DNA of 64,000 bases from Saccharothrix algeriensis (GCF_016907655.1 NZ_JAFBCL010000001.1:2170001-2234000); one strand, 5' to 3'. Counted from the stretch's first letter, positions 33,838-44,200 are shown. Notes: a model not told the origin generated them from the letters alone. Numbers and translations: made by a program.

Positions 33838-35466
33838 GTGAGCGCCACACTCGTCGCGAAGAACCTGGCGGCCGGCCACGGCGACCGCGTCCTGTTCTCC
33901 GGGCTGGACCTGGTGGTCGCCCCCGGTGACGTGGTGGGCCTGGTCGGGGTCAACGGCGCGGGGAAGTCCACGCTGCTGCGCGTCCTCGCGGGCCTGGTCT
34001 CGGCCGAGGAGGGCGTGGTCCGCCTGTCCCCCGTCACGGCGACCGTCGGCCACCTGCCGCAGGAGCCGGAGCGCCGCCCCGGCGAGACCGTCCGCGACTT
34101 CCTGGCCCGCCGCACCGGCGTGGCGGCGGCGCAGGCCGAGCTGGACCGGGCCACCGAGGCGCTCGCCGCGGGCGTCGACGACGGCTACTCCGACGCGCTG
34201 GAGCGCTGGCTGGCGCTGGGCGGCGCGGACCTGCCCGAGCGCGCCGAGGAGGTGGCGGCGGACCTGGGGCTCGCGGTCGACCTGGAGCAGCCCATGACGT
34301 CGCTGTCCGGCGGCCAGGCGGCCCGCGCCGGCATGGCGTCGCTGCTGCTGAGCCGCTACGACGTCTTCCTGCTCGACGAGCCGACCAACGACCTCGACCT
34401 GGACGGCCTGGCCCGCCTGGAGGCGTTCGTGACGGGCCTGCGCGCGGGGGCGGTGCTGGTGTCGCACGACCGCGAGTTCCTGGCCCGCACGGTGACCAGG
34501 GTGGTGGAGCTGGACCTGGCGCAGCAGCAGGTGCGCGCCTACGGCGGCGGCTACGAGTCCTACCTGGAGGAGCGCGAGATCGCCCGCCGGCACGCCCGCG
34601 AGGACTACGAGGAGTACGCCGGCGCCAGGGCGGCCCTGGAGGAGCGCGCCAGGGCGCAGCGGGCGTGGATGGAGAAGGGCGTCAAGAACGCCCGGCGCAA
34701 GGCGAGCGACAACGACAAGATCGGCCGCAAGTTCCGCACCGAGGCGACCGAGAAGCAGGCGGCCAAGGCGCGCCAGACCGAGCGCCTCATCGAGCGCATG
34801 GAGGTCGTGGAGGAGCCCCGCAAGGAGTGGGAGCTGCGCATGGAGATCGCCGCCGCGCCGCGGGCCGGCGCGGTCGTGGCGGTGCTGCGCGGCGCGGTGG
34901 TGGCGCGCGGGCCGTTCACCCTGGGCCCGGTGGACCTCCAGGTCGACTGGGCGGACCGGGTCGCCATCACCGGGGCCAACGGCGCGGGCAAGTCCACCCT
35001 CCTCGCGGCCCTGCTGGGGCGCGTGCCGCTGGTGTCCGGGACGGCGTCGCTGGGGCCGGGCGTGGTCGTGGGCGAGATCGACCAGGCCCGCGGCCTGTTC
35101 CTCGGCGGGGACGCGCTGCTGGACGCGTTCGGCGCGGCCGTGCCGGACCTGCTCCCGGCCGACGCGCGCACCCTGCTGGCGAAGTTCGGCCTCAAGGCCG
35201 CCCACGTCCTGCGCCCGGCGGCCTCGCTGTCGCCGGGCGAGCGCACCCGCGCGGCGCTGGCGCTGCTGCAGGCGCGCGGGGTCAACCTGCTGGTGCTGGA
35301 CGAGCCCACCAACCACCTGGACCTGCCCGCGATCGAGCAGCTGGAGTCCGCGCTGGAGTCCTACCCGGGCACCCTGCTGCTGGTCACCCACGACCGCCGG
35401 ATGCTCGACGCGGTGCGCACGACCCGCCGCCTGGAGGTGGCGGCGGGTCGAGTCCGCGACGTCTGA
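33838..35466 (+). CDS. ABC-F family ATPase
   Basis: The 542-residue protein has two ABC ATPase cassettes and no membrane segments, as in ABC-F proteins that act on the ribosome. Walker A motifs are GVNGAGKST (about 36-44) and GANGAGKST (about 379-387). The signatures are Ser-Leu-Ser-Gly-Gly-Gln and the variant Ser-Leu-Ser-Pro-Gly-Glu. Both Walker B regions read Leu-Leu-Asp-Glu-Pro-Thr-Asn or Val-Leu-Asp-Glu-Pro-Thr-Asn. The linker (about 240-330) is charged and helical, the P-site tRNA interaction region. Translation-factor or antibiotic-protection roles are both possible. GTG 33838 has a GGGGAG site. Confidence 0.92.
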   Translation: MSATLVAKNLAAGHGDRVLFSGLDLVVAPGDVVGLVGVNGAGKSTLLRVLAGLVSAEEGVVRLSPVTATVGHLPQEPERRPGETVRDFLARRTGVAAAQAELDRATEALAAGVDDGYSDALERWLALGGADLPERAEEVAADLGLAVDLEQPMTSLSGGQAARAGMASLLLSRYDVFLLDEPTNDLDLDGLARLEAFVTGLRAGAVLVSHDREFLARTVTRVVELDLAQQQVRAYGGGYESYLEEREIARRHAREDYEEYAGARAALEERARAQRAWMEKGVKNARRKASDNDKIGRKFRTEATEKQAAKARQTERLIERMEVVEEPRKEWELRMEIAAAPRAGAVVAVLRGAVVARGPFTLGPVDLQVDWADRVAITGANGAGKSTLLAALLGRVPLVSGTASLGPGVVVGEIDQARGLFLGGDALLDAFGAAVPDLLPADARTLLAKFGLKAAHVLRPAASLSPGERTRAALALLQARGVNLLVLDEPTNHLDLPAIEQLESALESYPGTLLLVTHDRRMLDAVRTTRRLEVAAGRVRDV

Positions 35467-35489
35467 TCAGCGACGTCCGACCAGGGCGG

Positions 35490-36686
35490 TCAGCGGTTGC
35501 CGCGGACCCACACGTCCCACGGCACCTGCCAGTCGCCGAAGCCGTCCCAGGACTCCAGGGCCGGGCCGCCGGAGTTGGTGACCACCACGACGTCGCCGGG
35601 CTTGGACAGGTCGAAGACCCACTTGGCGTTCTCGGGCGAGAGGTTCAGGCAGCCGTGGCTGACGTTGCGGTTGCCCTGGTCGCCGATCGACCACGGCGCG
35701 CTGTGGAAGAAGATGCCGCTGTTGGACATGCGGGTCGCCCAGTCGACGGGGGTGACGTAGCCGCCCGCGTCGAGGGCCAGGCCGTACGTGCGGGAGTCCA
35801 TGACCATGTGGTCGTGCTTCTCCGTCAGCACGTAGGTGCCCGTGGGGGTGGGGTTCTCGGCGTTGCCCATGGAGGTCGGCATGGTGCGCGCGACCTGACC
35901 GTTGATCTTGGTCACGACCTGGTGCGCGGCGCCGTCGGCCTCGTGGACCACCGCGTCGCCGATGGTCGTGGTGATCAGGCGGTCCTCCTCGCCGTAGACG
36001 CCGTTGCCCAGGTGCTGCCCGTAGATCTTGGCGTTGATGGTGATCTTCGTGCCGGGCGCCCAGAAGTTCTGCGGGCGCCAGTGCACCTCCTTCTCGTTGA
36101 ACCAGTAGAAGGCGCCCTCGACCCTGGGCTCCGTGGTGATGGAGATCATGGCCTCGGCGGCGGCCCGGTCGGCGATCGGCTCGTCGAAGTAGAAGGCCAG
36201 CGGCTGGCCGATGCCGACCGTGGTGCCGTCCATCGGGTTGACCGACAGGAACGTCAGCGTGCGCGGCCTGACCGTGGTGAAGGTCGAGGTCCTGCCGACG
36301 GTCTTGCCGTCCGTGCCCTGCCCGGTGACCGCGAGCGTGTAGGTCTTGCCGTAGCCGAGGGGTTCGCTGTTGGTCCACTGGGTGCCGTCCGGCGTCACCG
36401 CGCCGGCGACGACCTTGCCCTCGGCGTTGGTCAGGGAGACCTGCGTGAGCTTGCCGTCGGCCGCCGTCACGACCACGGGCTGACCGGGCGGGACGTCCAC
36501 CGCCTGGTCGGCGTGCCCGGTGGTCAGCGCCACGGGCTTGGGCGGCGGGGTGGACGAGCTGGAGGTGGCGACGGGCGCGACGCCCCCTTCGGCGGCGCCG
36601 CCGGACGAGCAGCTCGCCACCAACACCGCGACCACCCCGACCGCGACGACCCCCAGCGCTCTGCGCGCCCCCCGGCTGACCGACAT
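35490..36686 (-). CDS. Lipoprotein L,D-transpeptidase (Ig-like plus YkuD domains)
   Basis: A 398-residue cell-wall enzyme that makes 3-3 crosslinks in peptidoglycan. A signal peptide ends in Val-Ala-Ser-Cys with lipobox Cys 26. Two Ig-like domains (about 50-250) precede the YkuD catalytic domain (about 255-375). The latter contains His-Ser-Ala-Pro-Trp and Ser-His-Gly-Cys-Leu-Asn-Leu with nucleophile Cys 346. The layout matches mycobacterial LdtMt2-type enzymes. The ATG has GGAGGCGGGG directly upstream. No partner gene is adjacent. Confidence 0.94.
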   Translation of the reverse strand: MSVSRGARRALGVVAVGVVAVLVASCSSGGAAEGGVAPVATSSSSTPPPKPVALTTGHADQAVDVPPGQPVVVTAADGKLTQVSLTNAEGKVVAGAVTPDGTQWTNSEPLGYGKTYTLAVTGQGTDGKTVGRTSTFTTVRPRTLTFLSVNPMDGTTVGIGQPLAFYFDEPIADRAAAEAMISITTEPRVEGAFYWFNEKEVHWRPQNFWAPGTKITINAKIYGQHLGNGVYGEEDRLITTTIGDAVVHEADGAAHQVVTKINGQVARTMPTSMGNAENPTPTGTYVLTEKHDHMVMDSRTYGLALDAGGYVTPVDWATRMSNSGIFFHSAPWSIGDQGNRNVSHGCLNLSPENAKWVFDLSKPGDVVVVTNSGGPALESWDGFGDWQVPWDVWVRGNR

Positions 36687-36911
36687 CCCCGCCTCCGCTT
36701 CCGTTCCCCGACACCCCGAAACCCCTTCAGGGGTCCCACTACTAGGTGACGCCCGAAGGGTTGACGATGTTGCCCGGGATGCCGGATCGTTACGGATGCG
36801 AAGTTCCCCCTGGGCCAGCGCCCCGGACCGGTTCTGACCAGGCGATTGGGAGCCGCGTAGGACGCTGTGCTAATGTTCTCCACGTCGGACGGAGCAAGAA
36901 CGAGTCCGAGA
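36687..36911. other. Intergenic region between L,D-transpeptidase and tRNA-Lys
   Basis: About 225 bp without a gene. A short stem CCCCTTCAGGGG lies near the transpeptidase start, and TAATGT at about 36871-36876 could be the -10 box for tRNA-Lys. Confidence 0.4.
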
Positions 36912-36987
<76 letters not shown>

Positions 36988-36988
36988 C

Positions 36989-37013
36989 AGGCCCAGGTCA
37001 TTGACCTGGGCCT
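36989..37013 (+). terminator. Terminator after tRNA-Lys
   Basis: AGGCCCAGGT pairs with ACCTGGGCCT around a 5-nt loop immediately after the tRNA. Confidence 0.8.
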
Positions 37014-37481
37014 TCAGCTTCTCTAGATCGCCGCCATGGTTTTGCCATACTTTTCGCGGTCGACCCGTAATCACTCGTCGGGCCGGGTGTCACTCTTCGG
37101 TGATTGTCGTCACTCTCCCGCCGTCGTCCGAGGCATCACCGAAGGCGTTTCCCGCGCGCAGCCGTCCGAGGGCATACCGCCTTCCGGGAGTCACCCTTCC
37201 TGGCCGCTGAGCGCCGCTGCGGGCGGTGGAGAACCACCCGCACCCGGACAGGCCCCGCCCAAGTCGTCACGGGCCACCGCCGCTCCACATCCCGACCGGC
37301 ACTCCCCGACCACGGTGCGCCGAACTCGTGAAGGGCCGCGAAAGTGCGGGAACGCACCGTGTCCACCGCACCGGCCCGTTGCCCGCCGAGAGTGGTTCCG
37401 GCCCGCCATTCCGGCGGACCGGCCCGGATTCCGCCGCTGCTTACCGTACGGTCGTCTTGGCGCAGCGCGGGAGGGGACCGC
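37014..37481. promoter_or_regulatory. Upstream region of the NB-ARC/TPR gene, with palindrome
   Basis: About 470 bp with no supported gene. The perfect palindrome ACCGTACGGT at 37443-37452 overlaps possible -10 boxes TACCGT and TACGGT and lies 30 bp before ATG 37482, a candidate control site. Confidence 0.4.
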
Positions 37482-39566
37482 ATGACGACCACGGGCGGTT
37501 GGGGCGCCGGGCGGTGCAACGAGCTGTCCGGCCCGGTGATCGGTGGCGCGCTCCAAGCAAGTGAGGTGCACGGCGGCGTCCACTTCCACCAAGGCGTGCC
37601 CGAGCCGCCCGTCCCCCGGCAGCTGCCCGCCGCGCCTGCCCACTTCACCGGTCGCGCGGAGGAGCTCGACGAGCTGGACGGCATGCGGGCCGAGGACGGG
37701 CGGGTGCTCGCCGTGCTGTGCGGCCCGGGCGGGGTGGGCAAGACGGCACTCGCGCTGCACTGGGCGTACCGGCACCGGTTCCCCGACGGCCAGCTGTACG
37801 TCGACCTCGCGGGCTTCAGCGGCGGTGAACCGGTCACACCGGACGAGGCGCTGGGGCTGTTCCTGCGCGGTCTCGGCGTGCCGCCGGAGCGGGTGCCGGC
37901 CGAGCCGGCGGAACGAGCGGCGCTGTACCGGTCTCTGACGGCCGAGCGCGACCTGGTGGTGCTGCTGGACAACGCCCTCTCCACCGCCCAGGTCCGCCCC
38001 CTGCTGCCCGCCTCGCGCGCCGGCGCCGTCGTCGTCACCAGCCGCAGCCGGCTCGCCGGCCTGGTCGCGGAAGGCGGGCGCCTGCTGGACGTCGGCCCGT
38101 TGAGCGCCACCTCGGCGATCCGGCTGCTCGACCTCGCCGTCGGTGGCGCGCGGGTGGTCCGGGAGAGCGCCCCGGCCCGCCGGCTGGCGTCGATGTGCGG
38201 CGGTCTTCCGATAGCCCTCCGAATCGCCGCCGCGCGACTGGTCACCCGCCCGCGGTGGTCGGTGGAACGGGTGGTGGCCGAGCTGACCGACGAGCGCGGG
38301 CGGTTGGCCGTCCTCACCGCCTCGCCCGAGCTGTCGGTCCGCAGCACGTTCGACCTCTCCTACCGTGCCCTGAGCCCGACCGCCGCCGCCCTCTACCGAC
38401 GCCTCGCCCTGCACCCCGGGCAGGACTTCAGCCCCTCGGTGGCGGACGCCGTGCTCGACGACCCCGCACCGGGCGCACTCGACGAACTGGTGGAGGGCAG
38501 CCTCCTGGAAGAGGTGCGCGAAGACCGCTACCGCTTCCACGACCTCGTCCGGCTTCACGCCCGCGACCAGGTTGAAGCGGGCGAGCACACCGTGGCGCTG
38601 CGCCGGATGCTGGAGTGGTACCTGGCCGCCGCGTCGGTCGCGGACCGGGCCGTCACTCCCTACCGCAACCGGTTGCCCTACCGGTTCACGGCCGAGCCCG
38701 CGCGACTCCCGACGTTGGACCGCGCGGCGGCGCTGGCGTGGCTGGAGGTCGAACGGGCGAACCTGATCGCCGCGGGGAAGGCCGCCTTGGACCACGGCTG
38801 GTCGGAGCTGGCGTGGCAGCTGGCCGACGTGATGTGGCCGTTGCTGTTGCACCACAAGCACTACCAGGACCGGCTCGAGATCGACGACCGGGGTATCGCG
38901 GCGGCTCGCCGCTGGGGTGACCCGGTCGCGGAAGCGGTCATGCTCAGGCGCCGGGGCATGGTCTGCACGACGCTGGGCAGGTACGCCGAGGCCGAGAAGC
39001 ACTTGAAGGCGTCGGCGGCCTGCGCGTCGAAAGCCGGTGACCGGCGCGGCACGGCGGACGCACTGGAGATGCTGGCGCTGCTGAACCTGAACCAGGGGCA
39101 GCTGCCGGAAGCCTTGGCTCAACTGGAAGAACTCGTGCAAGCCAACCGCGAGTCAGGCGCGGACCGCAGCCTCGGGCTCACCCTGATCCACCTGGGTGGC
39201 GCCCTGGGTCGTGCCGGGCGCGCGACGGAAGGCTTGGCGGCGTTGCGCGAAGCGGTGGCGCTGTTCGACGGGCTCGCCGAGCCGGACCCGTACAACCGGG
39301 CGCGCGTCACGGTCGCACAGGCCCGCCTCCTCCACCAGGCCGGCGACCCGGAGGAGGCCACCCGCGTCGGCACGCGGGCGTTGGCGGACATGCGCGACCT
39401 GGGCTCCGACGCCGGCGCGGCCGAGGCGCACGAGGTGCTGGCGGAGGCTTCGGCCGACCCGGCCCGTGCCGCCGAGCACTGGCGGCACGCCTTGGACCTG
39501 CTGACCCGGCTGGGTTCCCGTCGGGCGGAGGAGGTCTCAGCGAGGCTCAAGCCGCCCGCAGGGTGA
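37482..39566 (+). CDS. NB-ARC/TPR STAND protein with N-terminal RHIM-like motif
   Basis: A 694-residue NLR-like protein. Residues 13-36 form a glycine-spaced motif, Asn-x-Leu-Ser-Gly-x-Val-x-Gly then Leu-Gln-Ala-Ser-Glu-Val-x-Gly-Gly-Val-x-Phe. It matches, without gaps, the C-terminus of the small protein at 54.7 kb and resembles RHIM/BASS amyloid signalling motifs. The NB-ARC ATPase follows (Walker A GPGGVGKT, 81-88; Leu-Val-Val-Leu-Leu-Asp-Asn near 167-173; Gly-Gly-Leu-Pro-Ile-Ala-Leu near 240). Then come a winged-helix region and TPR repeats (about 480-690). No DNA-binding domain is present. ATG 37482 has a GGAGGGG site. It overlaps the convergent gene by 30 bp. Confidence 0.88.
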   Translation: MTTTGGWGAGRCNELSGPVIGGALQASEVHGGVHFHQGVPEPPVPRQLPAAPAHFTGRAEELDELDGMRAEDGRVLAVLCGPGGVGKTALALHWAYRHRFPDGQLYVDLAGFSGGEPVTPDEALGLFLRGLGVPPERVPAEPAERAALYRSLTAERDLVVLLDNALSTAQVRPLLPASRAGAVVVTSRSRLAGLVAEGGRLLDVGPLSATSAIRLLDLAVGGARVVRESAPARRLASMCGGLPIALRIAAARLVTRPRWSVERVVAELTDERGRLAVLTASPELSVRSTFDLSYRALSPTAAALYRRLALHPGQDFSPSVADAVLDDPAPGALDELVEGSLLEEVREDRYRFHDLVRLHARDQVEAGEHTVALRRMLEWYLAAASVADRAVTPYRNRLPYRFTAEPARLPTLDRAAALAWLEVERANLIAAGKAALDHGWSELAWQLADVMWPLLLHHKHYQDRLEIDDRGIAAARRWGDPVAEAVMLRRRGMVCTTLGRYAEAEKHLKASAACASKAGDRRGTADALEMLALLNLNQGQLPEALAQLEELVQANRESGADRSLGLTLIHLGGALGRAGRATEGLAALREAVALFDGLAEPDPYNRARVTVAQARLLHQAGDPEEATRVGTRALADMRDLGSDAGAAEAHEVLAEASADPARAAEHWRHALDLLTRLGSRRAEEVSARLKPPAG

Positions 39567-39875
39567 CGGCTCGACGCGGTGCCGGTCGCACCACAGCGGC
39601 AACCCGTGCCGGCGCAGCACCCCGAAGCCGAGCCGTTCCACGCGCCACGCCCACAGCGTCCTGACCACCGACCGCCACACCCCCTCCTCGGCGAGGCACT
39701 TCACGTACCCACCCACGAACACCGCCACGTCACCGTCCGCCGCCACCGCCACGACCCCGTCGTCGGCGACCCCGATCGCGAGGTCCGCGAACGGGTTGTC
39801 CCGCAACGAGGACCGCAGCACCGCCACGTCCACCGTAGATCTGACCACCACGTCGACGAGGGCCGAGCGCTTCAC
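39537..39875 (-). CDS. 112-residue protein coupled to the GT-B-like gene
   Basis: The GTG at 39875 overlaps the stop of the upstream gene (GTGA), a tight translational coupling that defines the start. The protein has a central strand-rich stretch (Leu-Ala-Ile-Gly-Val-Ala-Asp-Asp-Gly-Val-Val-Ala-Val-Ala) then Val-Phe-Val-Gly-Gly-Tyr and a C-terminal Trp/Arg-rich segment ending in Leu-Trp-Cys-Asp-Arg-His. No known family is recognised. Its gene order suggests it works with the GT-B-like protein. It overlaps the end of the NB-ARC/TPR gene on the other strand. Confidence 0.68.
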   Translation of the reverse strand: MKRSALVDVVVRSTVDVAVLRSSLRDNPFADLAIGVADDGVVAVAADGDVAVFVGGYVKCLAEEGVWRSVVRTLWAWRVERLGFGVLRRHGLPLWCDRHRVEPSPCGRLEPR

Positions 39876-41062
39876 AGCGACACCACCGGAACCGGCGCCG
39901 GCGCCCGGTGCCGACCGGGTTCGGGCAGGTTGAGCAGGCGGTACGCGGCACGCCTCAGCTCGGCGCCGGACCGCCCGGGGCACGACGTGAGCCGGTCGCG
40001 GACCTGCTCGGCCAGCGGTTCGGCGGTGCGCGCCGCGTCGGCCAGCTGGTCCGCCACCGGTCGGTCGAGGTCGAGCCGGGGTGCGACCCGGCGCAGCAGC
40101 TCCTGCGCCGACCCGTCGCCGAGGACAGCGCTCATCGGGGGGTCGGCGAGCACCACGGGCGTGCCGATCGCCGCCGCGTACACCCCGACCGAACCGTGGT
40201 CGGCGATGACGTGGTCGGCCGCGATCACGACCGCCCGCCAGTCCACCTCGGGCGGGACCACGAGGAGCCCGGCGTCCACGCACTCGGCCAGCCACGCGGT
40301 GATCTGCCTCGGTCCGTGCGCGTACCAGCCGGCCGGGTGCAGCATCGCGGCCACGGTGAACCCCTGCCCCGAAAGCTGCTCCAACAACGTGGGCAGGAGG
40401 TCCTCGAACCGCGCGAACAGCGAGTCCAGCCCCCAGGTGGAGGTGACGACCAACAGCCGCTCCTCCGGCACCACCCCCAGGGCCGCCCGGTAGTCGGCGC
40501 GCAGCGGCAGGCTGGTCACCATCCGGTCGTAGCAGGGGTCGCCGGCCACCACCGCGACGTCCAGCGCCTCGGGGCACTGCCGCCGCAACACCTCGCGCTG
40601 GTCCTCGTGCGACAGGACCAGCGCCGCCGGGAGCACCTTCCCGTCGTGCAGCAGCCGCTGCGCGTCCAGTCCGTAGACCTGCGGTGATCCCGTGACGGAT
40701 ACGGATTTGCCGAACCCCGCTCCGTGCGGAATCACCAGCAGCGGCGCGTGCACGTGGTGCAGCGAACCATAGGACGCGGCCAATGCGAGGTCGAACCGCT
40801 CCCGCGTCGCCTGCTGCCACGTCAGCACGACCCCCCTCGTGGACCGCAGGAAGTCGGCCACGCCCGTGGCGAACGCGTCCGGGGCCTGGCAGAAGGTGAC
40901 CTGCACCCGCGTGTCCGCCTCGATCAACTCCACGGCCTCCAGCAGCCGCTGCCCGCTGGCAACGGTGTGCACCACCGCGAGCACCTGTCGGCACTGACCC
41001 CTGGTGATCCACCGAGGAGCGTCGATCCCGACCGGTGCCGGCAGCCATTCCGCGTCCGTCAT
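39872..41062 (-). CDS. GT-B/epimerase-fold-like protein of unknown function
   Basis: A 396-residue protein with two Rossmann-like halves. The N-terminal half shows Val-Leu-Ala-Val-Val-His-Thr and Phe-Asp-Leu-Ala-Leu-Ala-Ala-Ser-Tyr-Gly and the striking Pro-Leu-Leu-Val-Ile-Pro-His-Gly-Ala-Gly. The C-terminal half has Val-Ile-Ala-Asp-His-Gly-Ser-Val-Gly-Val-Tyr-Ala-Ala-Ala, like the nucleotide-diphosphate site of CDP-glycerol phosphotransferases and GT-B enzymes. Related actinobacterial proteins are conserved but uncharacterised. The ATG has a GGGGGA site. It is divergent from the SARP regulator, and a SARP-like repeat site lies just upstream. Confidence 0.75.
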   Translation of the reverse strand: MTDAEWLPAPVGIDAPRWITRGQCRQVLAVVHTVASGQRLLEAVELIEADTRVQVTFCQAPDAFATGVADFLRSTRGVVLTWQQATRERFDLALAASYGSLHHVHAPLLVIPHGAGFGKSVSVTGSPQVYGLDAQRLLHDGKVLPAALVLSHEDQREVLRRQCPEALDVAVVAGDPCYDRMVTSLPLRADYRAALGVVPEERLLVVTSTWGLDSLFARFEDLLPTLLEQLSGQGFTVAAMLHPAGWYAHGPRQITAWLAECVDAGLLVVPPEVDWRAVVIAADHVIADHGSVGVYAAAIGTPVVLADPPMSAVLGDGSAQELLRRVAPRLDLDRPVADQLADAARTAEPLAEQVRDRLTSCPGRSGAELRRAAYRLLNLPEPGRHRAPAPVPVVSL

Positions 41063-41269
41063 GCGGTTCCCCCTTCCACTCCGGTGCGCTCAGCCTCCGA
41101 TGGGGGTTTGCCGGTGAACTTGCAGTCGGCTTGCACCACCGGCCGCCGGGGCCGATCGCAGCCGGTGGTCTTCCCCGAATTGGAGCAATACAAGTGAGAC
41201 GGCTGCGGAATCGTCCCGCAGTCCCGCACACTGTGTTCCCAAGGCGCCCGCCGGCGAAGGGAGGCGCTG
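41063..41269. promoter_or_regulatory. Divergent control region with SARP-like direct repeats
   Basis: TTGCC at 41108, TTGCA at 41120 and TTGCA at 41131 form direct repeats 12 and 11 bp apart, the spacing SARP regulators use. On the minus strand they read TGCAAGC, TGCAAGT, GGCAAAC toward the GT-B-like gene 46 bp away. The SARP gene itself has GGGAGG before GTG 41270. Confidence 0.45.
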
Positions 41270-44200
41270 GTGGAATTCAAGATCCTCGGTAAGACCAGAT
41301 TACACATCGACGGGAATGATTTCGAGCTCGGCTCGACTAAACAACGAGGCGTCCTGGCAATGCTCCTGTACTACACCGGGAGCCCCGTGCCGATAAGCCG
41401 GATCGCGTCGGCGCTGTGGCGGGCGGATACGGCCGCCGACGTGCGCGGCAAGCTCCAGCCTCTGATCAGTCGCCTGCGCGGCGTCCTGACGAAGTCCGGT
41501 TCAGGAGGTCGGATACGCAAGGAAGGTGAGGCGTACCGCCTGGAACTGGACGCCGGGCTGGTCGACTACCACCGTTTCCGCAGATTAGCGGAGGAAGGGC
41601 GGGCAGCCGCTGCACAGAATGATCATGCAAGCGCCAAAGTATTGCTCTCGGAGGCTCTCCGCCTGTGGCAGGGAAAGCCCCTCCAGGAATTGGAGGGGAC
41701 GTGGGCGGACCATTGCCGCGACCAGATGGAGACCTTCGACCGGCTCACCGCCCAGCACGCTCTGCTGGACGCCCGGCTGCAACTGCGCGAACACGCCGAG
41801 GTGCAGGGCGAAGCGGGCCGGCTCACCCGGGAGCACGACTTGGACGAGAACTTCGCCCGCCTCTACCTCCAGTCGCTGGACGGGTTGGGCAAGTACGCCA
41901 GGGCGCTGGACTTCCACGCGCGGTTCTGCGCGCACCTGTTCGAGGTGACCGGCGGGGAGCCCGGCCCGGAGCTGCGCCGCGTCTACCAGGGCATCCTGCG
42001 CAAGCAGGCCGGCACCGGCCCGGCCGGGGGCACAGCCCGTCGAACGCCGCGCGACTTGCCCCGGGACACCAGGAACTTCACCGGGCGGGCGGACCTCCTC
42101 GCCCAGCTGGACGGGCTGCTCGACAGCGGTGCGCACGGGCAGGTCGTCGTGCTGCACGGGATGCCCGGCATCGGGAAGACCCGGCTGGCGACCTACTGGG
42201 CACACCGGCGCCTCGACCGGTTCCCGGACGGCCAGCTCGTGCTCGACCTCCAGGGTTTCGGCCCCGGCAACCCGCTCGCCCCGGACGATGCGCTCGGCAT
42301 CCTGCTGGCGAGGGTGGACACCGGGCCGGTGCCTGCCACCCGGCAGGAACGCAGAGCCCGGCTGCGCAGGCTGCTCGACGGGCAGACCGTGCTGCTGCTG
42401 CTGGACAACGCGAACGACGACAACCAGGTGCGCCCGATTCTCGACGCCACGACCCCGTGCTTCACCGTCATCACCAGCCGCACCCAGCCGTTCGAGCTGC
42501 CGGTGCACGACGACGCGCACGTGATCCACGTGCCGCCGTTGACCGCGGCCGAATCCGAAGCCCTGGTGCGTGCGGTGATCGGTGCGGACCGCGTCGGCCA
42601 GGATCCCGCAGCCGTGCGCGAGCTGACCAGCCGCTCCAACGGCCACCCGCTGGCGCTGAGGATCGTCGCCCACCACGTGGCCCTCCGACCGGACGTCTCC
42701 GTCGCGAACCTCGTCGACGACTTCAGGAGCCCCGACGGACTGGGGGTCCTCGGCTCGTCGGATGACAACGATGACGACCACGGCACCCTGTCCGCCGCGT
42801 TCTCGTGGTCCTACCGCGCTCTCCCACCCGTCGCGGCCAGGCTGTTCCGATTACTGGGCCTGCACTTCACCACCGACTTCAGCCTCGACGCGGCGAGCGC
42901 CCTGCTGGGCGAACCGCTCAGCACCACTACCCGCCTGCTGAGCGCGCTCGCGAGGGCCAACCTCGTCCAGTACCGGACCATGCGCCGCTTCCGGCTCCAC
43001 GACCTGCTGCACGGCTACGCGGTCGAGCTGATCCGCCGCGAGAACGACCGGCCCGCGCAGAAGGCCGCCCTCGCCCGCCTGTTCGACCACTACCTGGCCA
43101 CCGCGACCGCGGCCAGTCACCGCCTGAACCCGGGTATCCGGCCCGTGCCACCGCTCGAAGGTCTGCCGGCGGTCACCCCGTTCGACGCCGATCGGGACGC
43201 GCTCGACTGGTTCACCCGCGAGCGCGCCAACCTCGTCGCCGCCGTGCCCCGCGCGGTCGGCCAAGGCTTCCCCGAACGCGCCTGGCGGTTGGCGGCCAAC
43301 GTCCACGAGGTGTTCGACCGCTTGGGCCACTACGAGGACCTGCTGGTCTGCCAACGCGCCGCCCTCAAGGCCGCGATGGTGCTGCGCGACCGGCAGGCAC
43401 AGGCCGGAATCCTGGCGGACACCGGGACCGTGCACTTCCGGCTTCGGCAGTACGACGAGGCGACGCAGGCGTTCGAGCAGTCGTCGCGGATCGCGCGGGA
43501 ACTGGACCTGTCGGAGATCGAGGCCGTCGCTGTGCACAACCTCGCGAACGTCCACCTGAGACGCGGCCGGGTCGGTGAGGCGGTCGAACTGCTGGGCAGG
43601 GCGCTGGAAACCGCGCGGGCGCTCGGCGAGCCCGGCATGGAGGCCGCCACGCTCGAGCAGCTGGGGCTGGCGCACCGCCGGATGGAACGCGATGACGCCG
43701 CATTGGGGTACTACACGTCGGCCCTCGCGATCTGGGAGAACCTAGGCAATCTGCGGGGTCAGGGCACCACCCTGACGAAGATCGGCTGCTTGTTGCACGA
43801 GCACGCGCGACACGACGAGGCCCTCCAGCGGTTGGCCGCCGCGCTGGCGGTGAACCAGGCCAGCGGCGACCGGTCGAAGCTGGTCGAAGCGCTGGTCGCC
43901 AAGGCCGAGACGCACTACGACCTCGGGCAGTTCCCCGACACCATCGCCTGCGCGGAACGCGCCATCGACCTGAGCGCCGATGCCGAATCGCCCGAGGACC
44001 GCGCCCGGGCGCTGCACATCGCCGGCCACGCGTTCGTGGCGGTCGGCGAACCGGCAGCGGCCCAGCGGCACTGGGAGAACGCCGCCGCGCTGCTGGGCGG
44101 GGCGGACAGCTCCGACGGCATCGTGCTCCTGGAGCACCTGGCCGGCCTCCGCGAGGCGGAACGGCGCATCCCCGACCCCCGCGAGTCGAACGCGCAATTG

